Assembly (NCBI GenBank): GCA_963737285.1
Contig: CAVTRT010000003.1
Coordinates: 3,472,001 to 3,536,000 of the forward strand
Direction: 5' to 3'
From: Trebonia sp963737285
Lineage (GTDB): Bacteria; Actinomycetota; Actinomycetes; Streptosporangiales; Streptosporangiaceae
Length of the DNA: 64,000 bases
The notes beneath the pieces are model-generated. The model worked only from the letters and a program-made list of their open reading frames with translations. It made no database searches and was not told the DNA's origin. How positions within the stretch are numbered: position 1 is the first letter of the stretch; the number at the start of each line of letters is the position of its first letter. This document shows positions 43,174 to 51,692 of the stretch, in pieces. Both the position numbers and the translations under genes were made by a program.

Positions 43174-44379
43174 TCAGCTACGCTCAGTGACGGCGTTTAG
43201 TTCGTTCGCCCGGGCCCGTGCCCAGGCGTCCACCGCGAGTACGTCATCAAGCGTTAGGCTCCCCGCACTGCGTGTGTCGTGCTCCGAGACTATCCGCGTC
43301 ACGGTGTCAACGATCCGCGTGAACGAGATTCTTCCCGCCAGGAAGGCCGCGACGCATGCCTCGTTCGCGCCGTTGTAGACGGCCGGGGTGGTCCCGCCGC
43401 GGCGAGCCGCCTCCCGGGCCAGGGCCACCGCGGGGAACGCCTCGTCGTCGAGTGGCTCGAACGTCCACGAAGCCGCCTTCGTCCAGTCCAGGCAGGGTGC
43501 CGCCCCCGCGACCCGCTCCGGCCAGGCCAGGCCGAGGCCGATCGGTATCCGCATGTCCGGCGGGCTGGCCTGGATGATCGTCGCGCCGTCCGCGAACTCG
43601 ACCATCGAGTGGACGATCGACTGCGGGTGCACCACGACATCGATCTTGTCCAGCCCGAAGCCGAACAGCAGGTGCGCCTCGATCACCTCAAGCCCCTTGT
43701 TGACCAGCGTCGCGGAATTGACGGTGATCAGCGGCCCCATGGTCCACGTCGGATGGGCGAGAGCCTGCTCGGGCGTGACCGTCTGGAGCTTGCCACGCGG
43801 CCAGCCGCGGAACGGCCCGCCGCTCGCGGTGAGCACCAGCCGCTTGACCTCGTGGCGCTGCCCGGCCCGCAGGCACTGAGCGATCGTCGAGTGCTCGGAG
43901 TCCACCGGGACGATCTGCCCCGGCTTGGCCAGCGCAGTCACCAGCGGCCCGCCGATGATCAGCGACTCCTTGTTGGCCAGGGCCAGCGTCCGGCCCGCCT
44001 CAAGCGCCGCCAGCGTGGCCCGCAGCCCGGCCGCCCCGTCGACGCCGTTGAGGACGACGTCACAGGGGTAGGCGGCCATCTCCGTCACCGCGGAAGGCCC
44101 GGAGGCGACGGGGATGGCCGCCGCCGCGGAGCTGATCGCGCGAAGTGCGGCGCGCACGTCATCGGCGGCGGCCGGGTTGGCTACGGCAACGCTGCGCGCG
44201 CCGAACTCGGCGGCCTGCTCAGCGAGCAGCCCCGGATTCCCGCCACCCGCGGCGAGCGCGACCACCCGGAAGCGGTCGGGGTTGTGGCGGACAAGGTCCA
44301 GCGCCTGAGTCCCGATCGACCCGGTCGAGCCGAGGATCACAACATCGCGAGGGGCTAGCGAAGAAGTCACGTCAGACAT
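43174..44379 (-). CDS. dxr: 1-deoxy-D-xylulose 5-phosphate reductoisomerase
   Basis: The 401-residue protein is DXR, which converts DXP to MEP with NADPH. VVILGSTGSIGTQALDLV holds the nucleotide loop (17-23). LALANKESLIIGG, VPVDSEHSTIAQCL and LTASGGPFRGWPR carry the metal and substrate residues; NKGLEVIEAHLLFG and VVHPQSIVHSMVEFADG follow. It starts 6 bases after the stop of the pterin dehydratase gene, so it is probably co-transcribed with it and with rseP and ispG. The grouping of two MEP genes with a site-2 protease is conserved in actinobacteria. Confidence 0.97.
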   Translation of the reverse strand: MSDVTSSLAPRDVVILGSTGSIGTQALDLVRHNPDRFRVVALAAGGGNPGLLAEQAAEFGARSVAVANPAAADDVRAALRAISSAAAAIPVASGPSAVTEMAAYPCDVVLNGVDGAAGLRATLAALEAGRTLALANKESLIIGGPLVTALAKPGQIVPVDSEHSTIAQCLRAGQRHEVKRLVLTASGGPFRGWPRGKLQTVTPEQALAHPTWTMGPLITVNSATLVNKGLEVIEAHLLFGFGLDKIDVVVHPQSIVHSMVEFADGATIIQASPPDMRIPIGLGLAWPERVAGAAPCLDWTKAASWTFEPLDDEAFPAVALAREAARRGGTTPAVYNGANEACVAAFLAGRISFTRIVDTVTRIVSEHDTRSAGSLTLDDVLAVDAWARARANELNAVTERS

Positions 44380-44385
44380 TCTGCG

Positions 44386-44664
44386 CTAGTCGAGGGCGTT
44401 CACGCTCCGCGCGAGGGCAAAGTCGTGGTCGGTCAGCCCGCCCGCCGAGTGGCTGACGAGATTGAGCGTCACCTCGTTCCACGAAATCGTGATGTCGGGG
44501 TGATGGTTGGCCTTCTCGGCGAGGTATCCCACCGCGTTCACGTACCGCAGCGCGTCAGCGAAGTCGCTTTTCACCACTTTCTTGACGATCTGCCCATCGG
44601 CGAGCACCCAGCCAGGCGTGGCCGCGAGCTGGGTTTCTACCTGGTCTGCAGTGAGGAGCGTCAT
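44386..44664 (-). CDS. 4a-hydroxytetrahydrobiopterin dehydratase (pterin carbinolamine dehydratase)
   Basis: The 92-residue protein has the PCD fold and the signature NHHPDI (His 54 and 55) followed by NEVTLNLVSHSAGGLTDHDFALA. It dehydrates pterin-4a-carbinolamine; in bacteria without an aromatic amino acid hydroxylase it may act in folate or molybdopterin repair. ATG 44664 begins the family N-terminus (MTLLTADQVETQLAATPGWV), although a longer frame reaches 44772. Its start is only 22 bases from the divergent gcvT start, so promoters must overlap coding sequence. It heads the dxr-rseP-ispG string. Confidence 0.9.
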   Translation of the reverse strand: MTLLTADQVETQLAATPGWVLADGQIVKKVVKSDFADALRYVNAVGYLAEKANHHPDITISWNEVTLNLVSHSAGGLTDHDFALARSVNALD

Positions 44665-44674
44665 TCTTACGGCA

Positions 44675-44680
44675 TACCAT
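44675..44680 (+). promoter_or_regulatory. -10 element of gcvT
   Basis: TACCAT ends 6 bases before GTG 44687. No Shine-Dalgarno is present there, so a leaderless gcvT mRNA is likely. The hexamer lies 10 bases upstream of the divergent dehydratase start codon. Confidence 0.55.
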
Positions 44681-44686
44681 GCCCAG

Positions 44687-45799
44687 GTGACGTCAGAACC
44701 CAAGCAAACTCCCTTGCGCTCAGTCCACGAGCGACTCGGGGCGACGATGACCGACTTCGCGGGCTGGCGCATGCCGCTGCGCTACGGCAGTGAGACCTCA
44801 GAGCATCTCGCGGTTCGCTCGTCGGCTGGCCTGTTCGACCTGTCACACATGGGCGAGATCGCGGTGACTGGCCCGTCCGCCGCCGACGCGCTTGACTACG
44901 CGCTGACCGGGTGGATCTCCCGGCTGACAGCCGGCCAGGCCCGCTACACGATGATCTGCGCGCCCGACGGCGGCATCATCGACGACCTCGTCGTGTACCG
45001 GCAGGCCGAGATGCGGTTCCTGGTTATCGCCAACGCCTCGAACGCCCCGGCGGTGCTGGCCGAGCTCCAGTCGCGCTGCGCCGCCCGCGGCGCGCAAGTC
45101 ACCGACGAGACTGACCGCACGGCGCTGGTCGCCATCCAGGGGCCGAACGCAGCCGCCATCCTCTCCCAGGTAACGTCGCTGCCCTTGACTGGCATCCGGT
45201 ACTACTCCGGCACCTACGGTGATGTCGCCGGGGTGCCGTCCTGGGTCGCGAGGACGGGGTACACGGGCGAGGACGGCTTCGAGATCTTCTGCCCCGACGG
45301 CGACGCGGAGCAAGTCTGGGACGCACTGGCCAAGGCAGGCGGCCCCGGTGTCGTCCCGGCGGGCCTGGCGGCGCGCGACACGCTGCGGCTCGAGGCGGGC
45401 ATGCCGCTGTACGGCAACGAGCTCGGCCGCGACATGACCCCGTACGAGGCCGGCCTTGGCAAGGTCGTCCGGCTGGACAAGCCGGGTGACTTCGTGGGCC
45501 GCGAGGCCCTGGCATCCGTCGCCGCCTTGGCCGGGGCGGGCAACGGACCAGGGCGGGAGCTGATCGGGCTGATCGCACGGTCCCGCCGGATCCCCCGGCA
45601 TGGGTACCCGGTGCTGTCGCACGGCACGCAGGTCGGTACCGTGACCAGCGGTGCCCCCTCGCCCACGCTCGCCGTGCCGGTCGCGATGGCGTTCGTCGAG
45701 CGCGGGGCCACGGGCCCGTTCTTCATTGATGTCCGCGGCCGGCTCGAGTCCGCCGACCGCGCGCAGTTGCCTTTCTACCGGAGGAGTCAGCAAGCATGA
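44687..45799 (+). CDS. gcvT: Aminomethyltransferase (glycine cleavage T protein)
   Basis: The 370-residue protein transfers the aminomethyl carbon from lipoyl-GcvH to tetrahydrofolate. TDFAGWRMPLRYGSETSEHLAVRSSAGLFDLSHMGEI, ALVAIQGPNAA, ARTGYTGEDGFEIFCP, AARDTLRLEAGMPLYGNEL and DKPGDFVGREAL are its hallmarks. The GTG at 44687 gives the normal N-terminus (VTSEPKQTPLRSVHERLGA); an upstream frame from 44507 overlaps the divergent gene and is rejected. The stop overlaps the gcvH start as ATGA. gcvP is not in the window. Confidence 0.96.
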   Translation: MTSEPKQTPLRSVHERLGATMTDFAGWRMPLRYGSETSEHLAVRSSAGLFDLSHMGEIAVTGPSAADALDYALTGWISRLTAGQARYTMICAPDGGIIDDLVVYRQAEMRFLVIANASNAPAVLAELQSRCAARGAQVTDETDRTALVAIQGPNAAAILSQVTSLPLTGIRYYSGTYGDVAGVPSWVARTGYTGEDGFEIFCPDGDAEQVWDALAKAGGPGVVPAGLAARDTLRLEAGMPLYGNELGRDMTPYEAGLGKVVRLDKPGDFVGREALASVAALAGAGNGPGRELIGLIARSRRIPRHGYPVLSHGTQVGTVTSGAPSPTLAVPVAMAFVERGATGPFFIDVRGRLESADRAQLPFYRRSQQA

Positions 45800-46287
45800 G
45801 CGTTCCCGCCGAGCTCCGCTACACGCAGGAGCATGAGTGGGTGTCGATCGACGGTGACGTCGCCACGATCGGGATCACCGACTACGCCGCGAACGCGCTT
45901 GGCGATGTCGTGTACGTCTCGCTTCCGACAGTCGACTCCTCGGTCAGCGCCGCGGAGCCGTGCGGCGAGGTCGAGTCGACTAAATCGGTCAGCGACCTGT
46001 TCTGCCCGGTGGACGGCGAGGTCGTCGAGGTCAACGAGGAACTTGACGACGACCCGGGCCTGGTCAACGCCGAGCCGTACGGGGCGGGCTGGATGTTCCG
46101 CGTCCGGGTCCCCGGCGGCGAGGCGGCGCTGCCCGCTGGCCTGCTGACGGCGGCCGAGTACGAGGAGCTGCACCAAGTCCGCCGAGTAACGCGGCGCGCG
46201 CCCGCACGCAGCAAGGCCCGGTGGCACCGAGCGGTGCCACCGGGCCGCCGCACCCTCTACTTGCGCAGCCGACGCCAGATGAAGTAA
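45796..46287 (+). CDS. gcvH: Glycine cleavage system H protein (3' end probably frameshifted)
   Basis: The lipoyl carrier has ELRYTQEHEWVSIDGDVATIGITDYA, the lipoylation site GEVESTKSVSDL (Lys63) and GWMFRVRVPG. H proteins end soon after LLTAAEYEEL, about 125-130 residues, but this frame continues for 35 residues of Arg-rich sequence through a strong terminator hairpin and into the next gene. One extra base near 46165-46185 would explain it: the next frame reads GCC GAG TAA and stops at 46187-46189, giving 130 residues. The gene is coupled to gcvT by ATGA. Confidence 0.92.
   Translation: MSVPAELRYTQEHEWVSIDGDVATIGITDYAANALGDVVYVSLPTVDSSVSAAEPCGEVESTKSVSDLFCPVDGEVVEVNEELDDDPGLVNAEPYGAGWMFRVRVPGGEAALPAGLLTAAEYEELHQVRRVTRRAPARSKARWHRAVPPGRRTLYLRSRRQMK
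46215..46246. terminator. Perfect 14-bp hairpin between gcvH and the DUF3618 gene
   Basis: GGCCCGGTGGCACC and its complement flank the tetraloop GAGC. It lies 26 bases after the likely gcvH stop at 46189 and 11 bases before the stop of the convergent gene, so it can terminate both. Confidence 0.8.
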
Positions 46288-46511
46288 CAGGTGACGCTGA
46301 CGGCGGCGAGCGCGACCGCGCCCCCGACGAGCGGGTCGACCTGGCTCAGCCGGTCCCGAACCTGGGCCGACGTCCGCTGCGCGACCTTGGACGGGCTCAC
46401 CCTGTCCGAGATCGCGTCGATGGTTCGCGCCAGGTCCGCCCGAGTCTTCTCGATCTCGGTGACCAGTGCCGCTTGCCCCGGCTTCATGCTGGAGGTCTGG
46501 GTATCCGCCAT
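46257..46511 (-). CDS. DUF3618 membrane protein
   Basis: The 84-residue protein has an amphipathic first half with the DUF3618 pattern (LVTEIEKTRADLARTIDAISDRVSPSKVAQR) and one C-terminal helix (GGAVALAAVSVTCYFIWRR). Such proteins are common in actinobacteria, often beside a phage-holin-like membrane protein; their role is unknown. ATG 46511 has GAGG 4 bases upstream; the frame to 46538 is not needed. The 299-base region upstream, up to 46810, has no gene; its second half (46678-46760) is strikingly AT-rich. Confidence 0.82.
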   Translation of the reverse strand: MADTQTSSMKPGQAALVTEIEKTRADLARTIDAISDRVSPSKVAQRTSAQVRDRLSQVDPLVGGAVALAAVSVTCYFIWRRLRK

Positions 46512-46810
46512 GTCCTCAACTCTATTCGTGAAGGTCACCGATCACGGCGTTCCCCGGCGCGGCGCGCGGCTGAGCACCCCTGTGGCACCACGGCACCCGA
46601 CCCTAGCGGCAGCCGTCGCGGCACCTTCCGGCAGGGGACGCAGATAGGCACCCGCATCTTGGGCTTTTATGGCATGACCATCACATATTCACTCTCGTCA
46701 ATTTAGATATCGATCTAACTAGAGGGTACTTCGTACTAAATATCCCGAAACAGCAATCTATGACGGCTCTCATCATTAAGCTTCGGATGCCCGGTTCATG
46801 GAGGAGCTCA

Positions 46811-47944
46811 ATGCTGTTCGGCCAGTCACATCGCAAAGGCAAGCGTGCACATCTAGTCGTCCCGGCGATAGCGCTCGGCATGATTACCGCCCTTACCTCA
46901 TGCTCGAGTCCGAGCGCAAGCTCCGGGGCCGCTGCCGACACGTCCGCACTGACGATGCCCGGCCCGGCTGGGCCACTGGAGACGCACACGATCATCGTGG
47001 AGGCGGTGCCGACGGCGGACGAGGCCGGCCTGTACATCGCGCAGGATCTCGGCTACTTCGCCCAGGAGGGCCTGACCGTCAAGATCGAGCCCACGGGCGG
47101 TGGCGAGGACGCCATACCGGATCTGACAGATGGCAAGGCGGACCTGGTCGCGGGCAACTACGTGTCGTTCGTCCAGGCCCAGATCGGCGGCAAGGCCATC
47201 GAGGCCCAGCTCGGAAAGGTCAACCTGCGCATCATCGCCAACGGGTCGCAGATGCAGCCAGGCAACCAGGCGCTATACGTGATGCCCAATTCGCCGATTA
47301 AGTCGATCGCCGACCTTGCCACCGCCAAGCCCAAGGCGAAGGTCGGCGTCAACACGATGAATAACATCGGCACGCTGCTCATCGGGTCCCTGCTGCAGGA
47401 CAACGGCTACTATCTCAACGACGTCAGCCTGTATGCGCCACCGGCGACAGCGGCCAACCCCTTCGGCGACCTGGTCACCGACATGGCCAAGGGCACGATC
47501 GACGCCGCCTGGCTGCCCGAGCCGTTCGCGACGATCGCACAGGAGCAACTCGGCGCGGTGAAGATCGCCGACTTCGACTCCGCGTCGCTGACGAACTTCC
47601 CGATCGGGGCCTACATCGGCACCCAGTCGTGGGTCGCCTCGCACTCCAACACGATCGCGGCCTTCCTGCGCGCCCTCCAGGAGGGCCAGCAGAAGGCCGA
47701 CGTCGACCGCGCACAGGTGGAGGCCTCGCTGGTCACGCACACCCTGGTGCCCAACAACATGTCACTGGCCGCCGCCAAGCAGATGGCCGCCCTGATGACA
47801 CTGGACACCTACCCGCTGAGCATGGACGTGCCAACGATGCAGCGAGTATCTAACGCGATGTTCGAGTTCGGCCTGGAGTCAGGCCTCAAGCAGCCGTACA
47901 ACATTGCCAACATGATCCAGCCTGAGCCAGGGATGATCGGCTAG
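46811..47944 (+). CDS. ABC-type substrate-binding lipoprotein (NMT1/SsuA-like)
   Basis: The 377-residue protein has a signal peptide with lipobox LTSC and a type 2 periplasmic-binding fold: TIIVEAVPTADEAGLYIAQDLGYFAQEGLTVKI, then DGKADLVAGNYVSFVQAQ, NSPIKSIADL and AAWLPEPFATIAQEQLG. This pattern belongs to the nitrate/sulfonate/taurine and thiamine-precursor-binding group. ATG 46811 has GGAGGAG upstream. No permease or ATPase gene follows; instead a second binding protein of the same family lies 227 bases on. A 19-bp hairpin terminates the gene. It may share a distant transporter. Confidence 0.9.
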   Translation: MLFGQSHRKGKRAHLVVPAIALGMITALTSCSSPSASSGAAADTSALTMPGPAGPLETHTIIVEAVPTADEAGLYIAQDLGYFAQEGLTVKIEPTGGGEDAIPDLTDGKADLVAGNYVSFVQAQIGGKAIEAQLGKVNLRIIANGSQMQPGNQALYVMPNSPIKSIADLATAKPKAKVGVNTMNNIGTLLIGSLLQDNGYYLNDVSLYAPPATAANPFGDLVTDMAKGTIDAAWLPEPFATIAQEQLGAVKIADFDSASLTNFPIGAYIGTQSWVASHSNTIAAFLRALQEGQQKADVDRAQVEASLVTHTLVPNNMSLAAAKQMAALMTLDTYPLSMDVPTMQRVSNAMFEFGLESGLKQPYNIANMIQPEPGMIG

Positions 47945-47957
47945 CCCCCTGCGGTCG

Positions 47958-48003
47958 CGCTGTTCCTGCTGGCTGGCGCGGGTCCCAGCCAGCAGGAACA
48001 GCG
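47958..48003 (+). terminator. Perfect 19-bp hairpin after the first binding-protein gene
   Basis: Two exactly complementary 19-base arms (47958-47976 and 47985-48003) flank an 8-base loop, 13 bases after the stop. It isolates the two binding-protein genes transcriptionally. Confidence 0.85.
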
Positions 48004-48171
48004 TCAGCCTGCCCATCTTTCCCCAAAAGGGTGAAAAAGATATAGATGGTCCCCTATGCTTCGTGAGCGCATAAGGCGGCTCATATGGGGCATTTCGTGA
48101 ACAGTCGGATACATCCCGTATCACCCCCCTGCCGCCTGCCGACGTAGCGCCCGCTCAGGTAAGGGGTTTCC

Positions 48172-49272
48172 ATGACCGGTAGGACCGGCAAGTGGCTGCG
48201 CGCCGCGTGTGCCATCGCCACCGTCGCGCTCGCCGCGACTGGCTGCTCATCCGGCGGCGGCACCAGCAGTGGCACCAGCACGACCACCGCCGCCTCCCTC
48301 CCCAAGTACGGCCCGGCGGAAAGGACCAAGCTGAACGTCGGCGTGGTGCCCGCGATGGACTCGGCCGGCTTCTTCGTGGCGATGAACGAGGGCCTGTTCG
48401 CCAAGGAGGGGCTGACCATCAACTACACGCCCGAGGCCAGCTCCGAGACCGCGATCGGGGCCCAGCTGAGCAGTCATCTCGACATCAGCGGCGGTAACTA
48501 CGTCTCCTACATCAACGCGGTGGCGCAGGATCACGATCCGCTGGAGATCGTCGCCGAGGGCTCGATCATGACGCCGGGCGCGCAGGCCATCTACACGCCG
48601 GCGAACTCGCCGATCAAGTCGGTGAGCCAGCTGAAGGGCCGCACGATCGCGGTGAACGGCCCGCGCAACATCAACTACCTGCTCACTGTGTCCGTGCTGT
48701 CCGGGTATGGCATCAAGGTCAGCGACGTGAGCTTCCCGTCGCAGGCGATCAACTTCCCGGCGATGGCCGGCCTCGTGACGGCGAAGAACAGCCCGTACGC
48801 GGCCGCCGCCCTGGCGGAGCCGTTCGCCAGCGTGGCCGAGCAGCAGCAGGGCATGGTTCCCCTGGTGGACCTGGACCAGGGCGCGACTGAGCAGTTCCCG
48901 ATTGAGGGCTACGTGGTCACCCAGTCGTGGGCTAAGAAGAACCCGAACACGCTCAAGCGCTTCCTCGCCGCGCTGGAGGAGGGCCAGGAGATCGCCGACA
49001 CCAACCGCACCGCCGTGGAGCAGGCGTTCGAGGACATCAAGGCCCCCCCGGGCAGCAAGGTGCCGTCGGCCGCGTACGGGCAGGTCTCCAAGTCGATCGC
49101 GGCGGTCATGGCGCTGAACACGTACCCGATCGGCGTCGATAAGACCCGGATCCAGCGCGTCGCTAACGTCATGTACCAGTTCGGCCTGCTGAGCGCGCCA
49201 TTCAACGTCTCGTCGATGATCATCCCGTCGTCGCAGTTCAACTTCACCCCGTTCGAGAACTCCAGCTCCTAA
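48172..49272 (+). CDS. Second ABC-type substrate-binding lipoprotein
   Basis: The 366-residue protein has a signal peptide with lipobox ATGC (Cys about 25), a Ser/Thr/Gly linker and the same fold as its neighbour: LNVGVVPAMDSAGFFVAMNEGLFAKEGLTI, SHLDISGGNYVSYINA, NSPIKSVSQLKG, AALAEPFASVAEQQQG and TQSWAKKNPNTLKRFLAALEEGQEIAD. The two share NSPIKS, EPFA, TQSW and a similar C-terminus, so they are old tandem paralogues. AAGGGG precedes ATG 48172. Ligand unknown; small sulphonates, nitrate or hydroxymethylpyrimidine precursors are typical of the group. Confidence 0.9.
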   Translation: MTGRTGKWLRAACAIATVALAATGCSSGGGTSSGTSTTTAASLPKYGPAERTKLNVGVVPAMDSAGFFVAMNEGLFAKEGLTINYTPEASSETAIGAQLSSHLDISGGNYVSYINAVAQDHDPLEIVAEGSIMTPGAQAIYTPANSPIKSVSQLKGRTIAVNGPRNINYLLTVSVLSGYGIKVSDVSFPSQAINFPAMAGLVTAKNSPYAAAALAEPFASVAEQQQGMVPLVDLDQGATEQFPIEGYVVTQSWAKKNPNTLKRFLAALEEGQEIADTNRTAVEQAFEDIKAPPGSKVPSAAYGQVSKSIAAVMALNTYPIGVDKTRIQRVANVMYQFGLLSAPFNVSSMIIPSSQFNFTPFENSSS

Positions 49273-49287
49273 GCTGCCCTTCCTTAT

Positions 49288-49327
49288 CGCCATGGACGCC
49301 GGCCGGTTACGATCGGCGTCCATGGCG
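49288..49327 (+). terminator. Perfect 14-bp hairpin after the second binding-protein gene
   Basis: CGCCATGGACGCCG and its complement (49314-49327) enclose a 12-base loop, 15 bases after the stop. It ends just before the antiporter gene. Confidence 0.8.
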
Positions 49328-49359
49328 TCTTGTCAGCTGCTGGCCTTTCGTCGGCTGCG

Positions 49360-50839
49360 ATGACCAGCGACGACTTCGGGGTCGTCGTCCTGGCGATCGG
49401 CCTCGTGGGGCTGGCGGCTGTCTTGTCCAACCGGCTGAGCGCCCGGATACAGGTCCCGGCGCCGGCGTTTTTCCTCGTCGCCGCCGCCGTGGCCGCCGAA
49501 CTGCGGCCGCACGCGGCGGCGCTGTCGGTCGCTGCCGTGCAGCACGTGGTCACGATCGCGCTGGCGATCATCTTGTTCGACGGCGGCATGCACATCGGCT
49601 GGCGGCGGTTTCGCGCGGCCGCCGGGGCGATCATCTGGGCCGGCGTGGCAGGCACGCTCGTCACGGCGGCGGGAGCCGCGCTGGCGGCACGACTGCTGGC
49701 GGGCCTGGACTGGCGGACGTCGCTGCTGCTCGGCACGGCGGTCGCCGCCACGGACCCGGCCGTGGTGTTCTCCGTCTTCGGCCGCCGGGAGGTAGCGGGC
49801 CGAGCCTGGCACGCTCCTTGAGGGCGAGTCCGGCGCGAACGACCCGGTCAGCATTGCCCTGCTCACCGCCCTGCTCGGGGCAACCGGGACAGCCGGCGGC
49901 ATCGCCGTGCACGTTATCGTCAACTTCGCGCTGCAGATGGCCGTGGGGGCACTGGTCGGCGCGGCGGGCGGGGCCGGGCTGCTCGCGGTAATGCGCAGGG
50001 TGCCGCTGCCAAGCGAGGGCCTGTACTCGCCGCGCGTGCTAGCCGGGGCGCTGCTGATCTACGGGGTGGCCAGCGTCACGCACGGGTCGGGGTTCCTCGC
50101 GGTGTTCGTCGCCGGGATCACGATCGGTGACGCGCCTGCCCCGTACAAGGGGGAGATCCGGCGGTTCCACTCCTCGCTGGCCAGCCTGGCCGAGATCGTC
50201 GCGTTCGTGATGCTCGGCCTCACGATCAAGCTGTCCGGCCTGGGCAACGACAACGCGTGGGCCTCGGGGCTGGGCATCGCGGCGGTACTCGCGTTCATCA
50301 TCCGGCCGCTTGCCGGGGGGCTGGCGACGCTGCCGATCCGGCTGTCGGCCCGCGAGCGGACGTTCTTCTTGTGGACGGGACTCAAGGGCGCGGTACCCAT
50401 CCTGCTCGGCAGCGGGATCGCCCAGTCGGGGGCACCGGGCGCGGCGCGGGCGTACGAGATCATCTTCGTCATCGTGGGCTTCTCGGTGACCGTCCAGGGC
50501 GGCCTGGTACCGACCCTTGCGCACCGGCTGGACATCCCCCTGCGGACGGTGGAGCCGGAACCGTGGTCGCTGGGCATCCGGTTCAGCGAGGAACCGGAGG
50601 GCCTGCACCGCTATCACGTGGTGGCCGGGTCCCGCGCCGATGGCGCCACCATCGGCGACCTGCCGTGCGGCGAGGACGTCTGGGTCAGCATCGTCATCAG
50701 GGAGGGGAGCCTGCTCACCCCAAGTGACGGCACGACCTTGCGCGCGGGTGACGACGTGCTAATGCTGTCAGACCCCGACAATGCCCTCGCGATAGAGAAG
50801 CTCTTCACCGCCCCCGCACGGCCACCCGGCCCCCCATGA
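49360..50839 (+). CDS. CPA1-family cation/proton antiporter with RCK-C domain (frameshifted)
   Basis: The first frame (ATG 49360 to about 49805) encodes the first five or six helices with the CPA1 motif ALAIILFDGGMHIGWRRFR and GTAVAATDPAVVFSVFGRRE. The next frame continues GTLLEGESGANDPVSIALL (the ND motif of the ion site) and the remaining helices. It ends in a soluble TrkA-C-like domain (RYHVVAGSRADGATIGDLPCGEDVWVSIVIREG and GDDVLMLSDPDNALAIEKLF). One extra base near 49807 (CGAGCCTGGCACG) accounts for the break; an intact form has 492 residues. The layout is that of K+/H+ antiporters such as CvrA/YcgO, so K+ export is possible. TTG 49330 is an alternative start. Confidence 0.88.
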
Positions 50840-50870
50840 CGACGGCATGAACCACCGGGACACCCGGTCG

Positions 50871-51692
50871 CTAGACCAGATCCCGGCCACCCTGCCGGAC
50901 CCGGCCAGCACCCCCGGCCAGCACCCCCGGCCAGCACCCCCGACCAGCACCCCCCGGCCAGCACCCCCCGGCGAATGGACTGACCGGGTCTTGCTGGCGT
51001 AGTTGGTCCCAGCCGAGGTCGGTGAACCGGGCGGCGGGGTCGCTGAGGAGGTGCCAGGTGATGACGAGGATGGAGCGGGCGACGGCGACGAGGGCCCGTG
51101 ACTTGCCTCTTCGGCGGGCGAGGCGGCTGTAGCGCTCGCCGAGGAACGTTGTTGTCCTGGCGGCGCCGCTGGCGGCCTGGCTGACGGCGTTGCGGGCGTA
51201 GCCGTCGCCGTGGCCCTTCTTGCCGCGTCCTTGCCTCCTGCCGGACTGGGTGGCCTCGGGGACGAGGCCCGCCCAGGACACGAGGTGGCCGGGGGTGGGG
51301 AAGCGGGTCATGTCGAGGCCGGTCTCGGCGATGAGGTTGCGGGCGAGGTCGCGGCTCATGCCGGGGATCTCCGCGAGCCGGTCCGCGGCGGCCAGCACGG
51401 CCGCCTCGCCGCCGGTGCCGGGACGGGGCCCTGGGACGCCGTCGGCGTCGGTGCCCCAGGAGGCCGGCATGGCGTCCAGGCAGGCCTCGGCTGACAGGTC
51501 GAGGCGGGCGATGTGGCGGTCGAGGAACGCGATATGGTCCAGGTGGTAGGCGGCGATCTCGCCGTGGTGAGGGCCGAACAGGCCGGCCAGGGCTCGCTCC
51601 AGCTCTTCCCTCTTCGCCTTCATCCGGCCGCGGGCCAGGGCGGCGAGCCGGGCGGGGTCGCGCTCGCCGCCGATCAGGGCGCGGATCCTTGA
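50871..51692 (-). mobile_element. IS110-family element remnant: 3' part of transposase
   Basis: The frame reads SRIRALIGGERDPARLAALA and on through FGPHHGEIAAYHLDHIAFLDRHIARLD, IPGMSRDLARNLIAETGLDMTRFPTPGHLVSWAGLVPEATQSGRR and YARNAVSQAASGAARTTTFLGERY. This is the C-terminal transposase-20 half of IS110 transposases, including the helix-hairpin region and the conserved Ser area. The N-terminal DEDD (RuvC-like) catalytic half is absent upstream of about 51692, and the C-terminus dissolves into repeats at 50971. No intact ends or bridge-RNA region can be recognised. It is a dead fragment. Confidence 0.85.
50905..50971. repeat. 13-14 bp C-rich tandem repeat at the IS110 remnant's 3' end
   Basis: Five units of CCAGCACCCCCGG follow one another, the last two with one extra C. 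On the minus strand they extend the transposase frame as Gly-Cys-Trp-Pro repeats, replacing the natural C-terminus. Confidence 0.85.

Noticed and set aside
44507..44686. Upstream extension of gcvT
   Set aside because: It overlaps the divergent pterin dehydratase gene, and the added residues are not GcvT-like.
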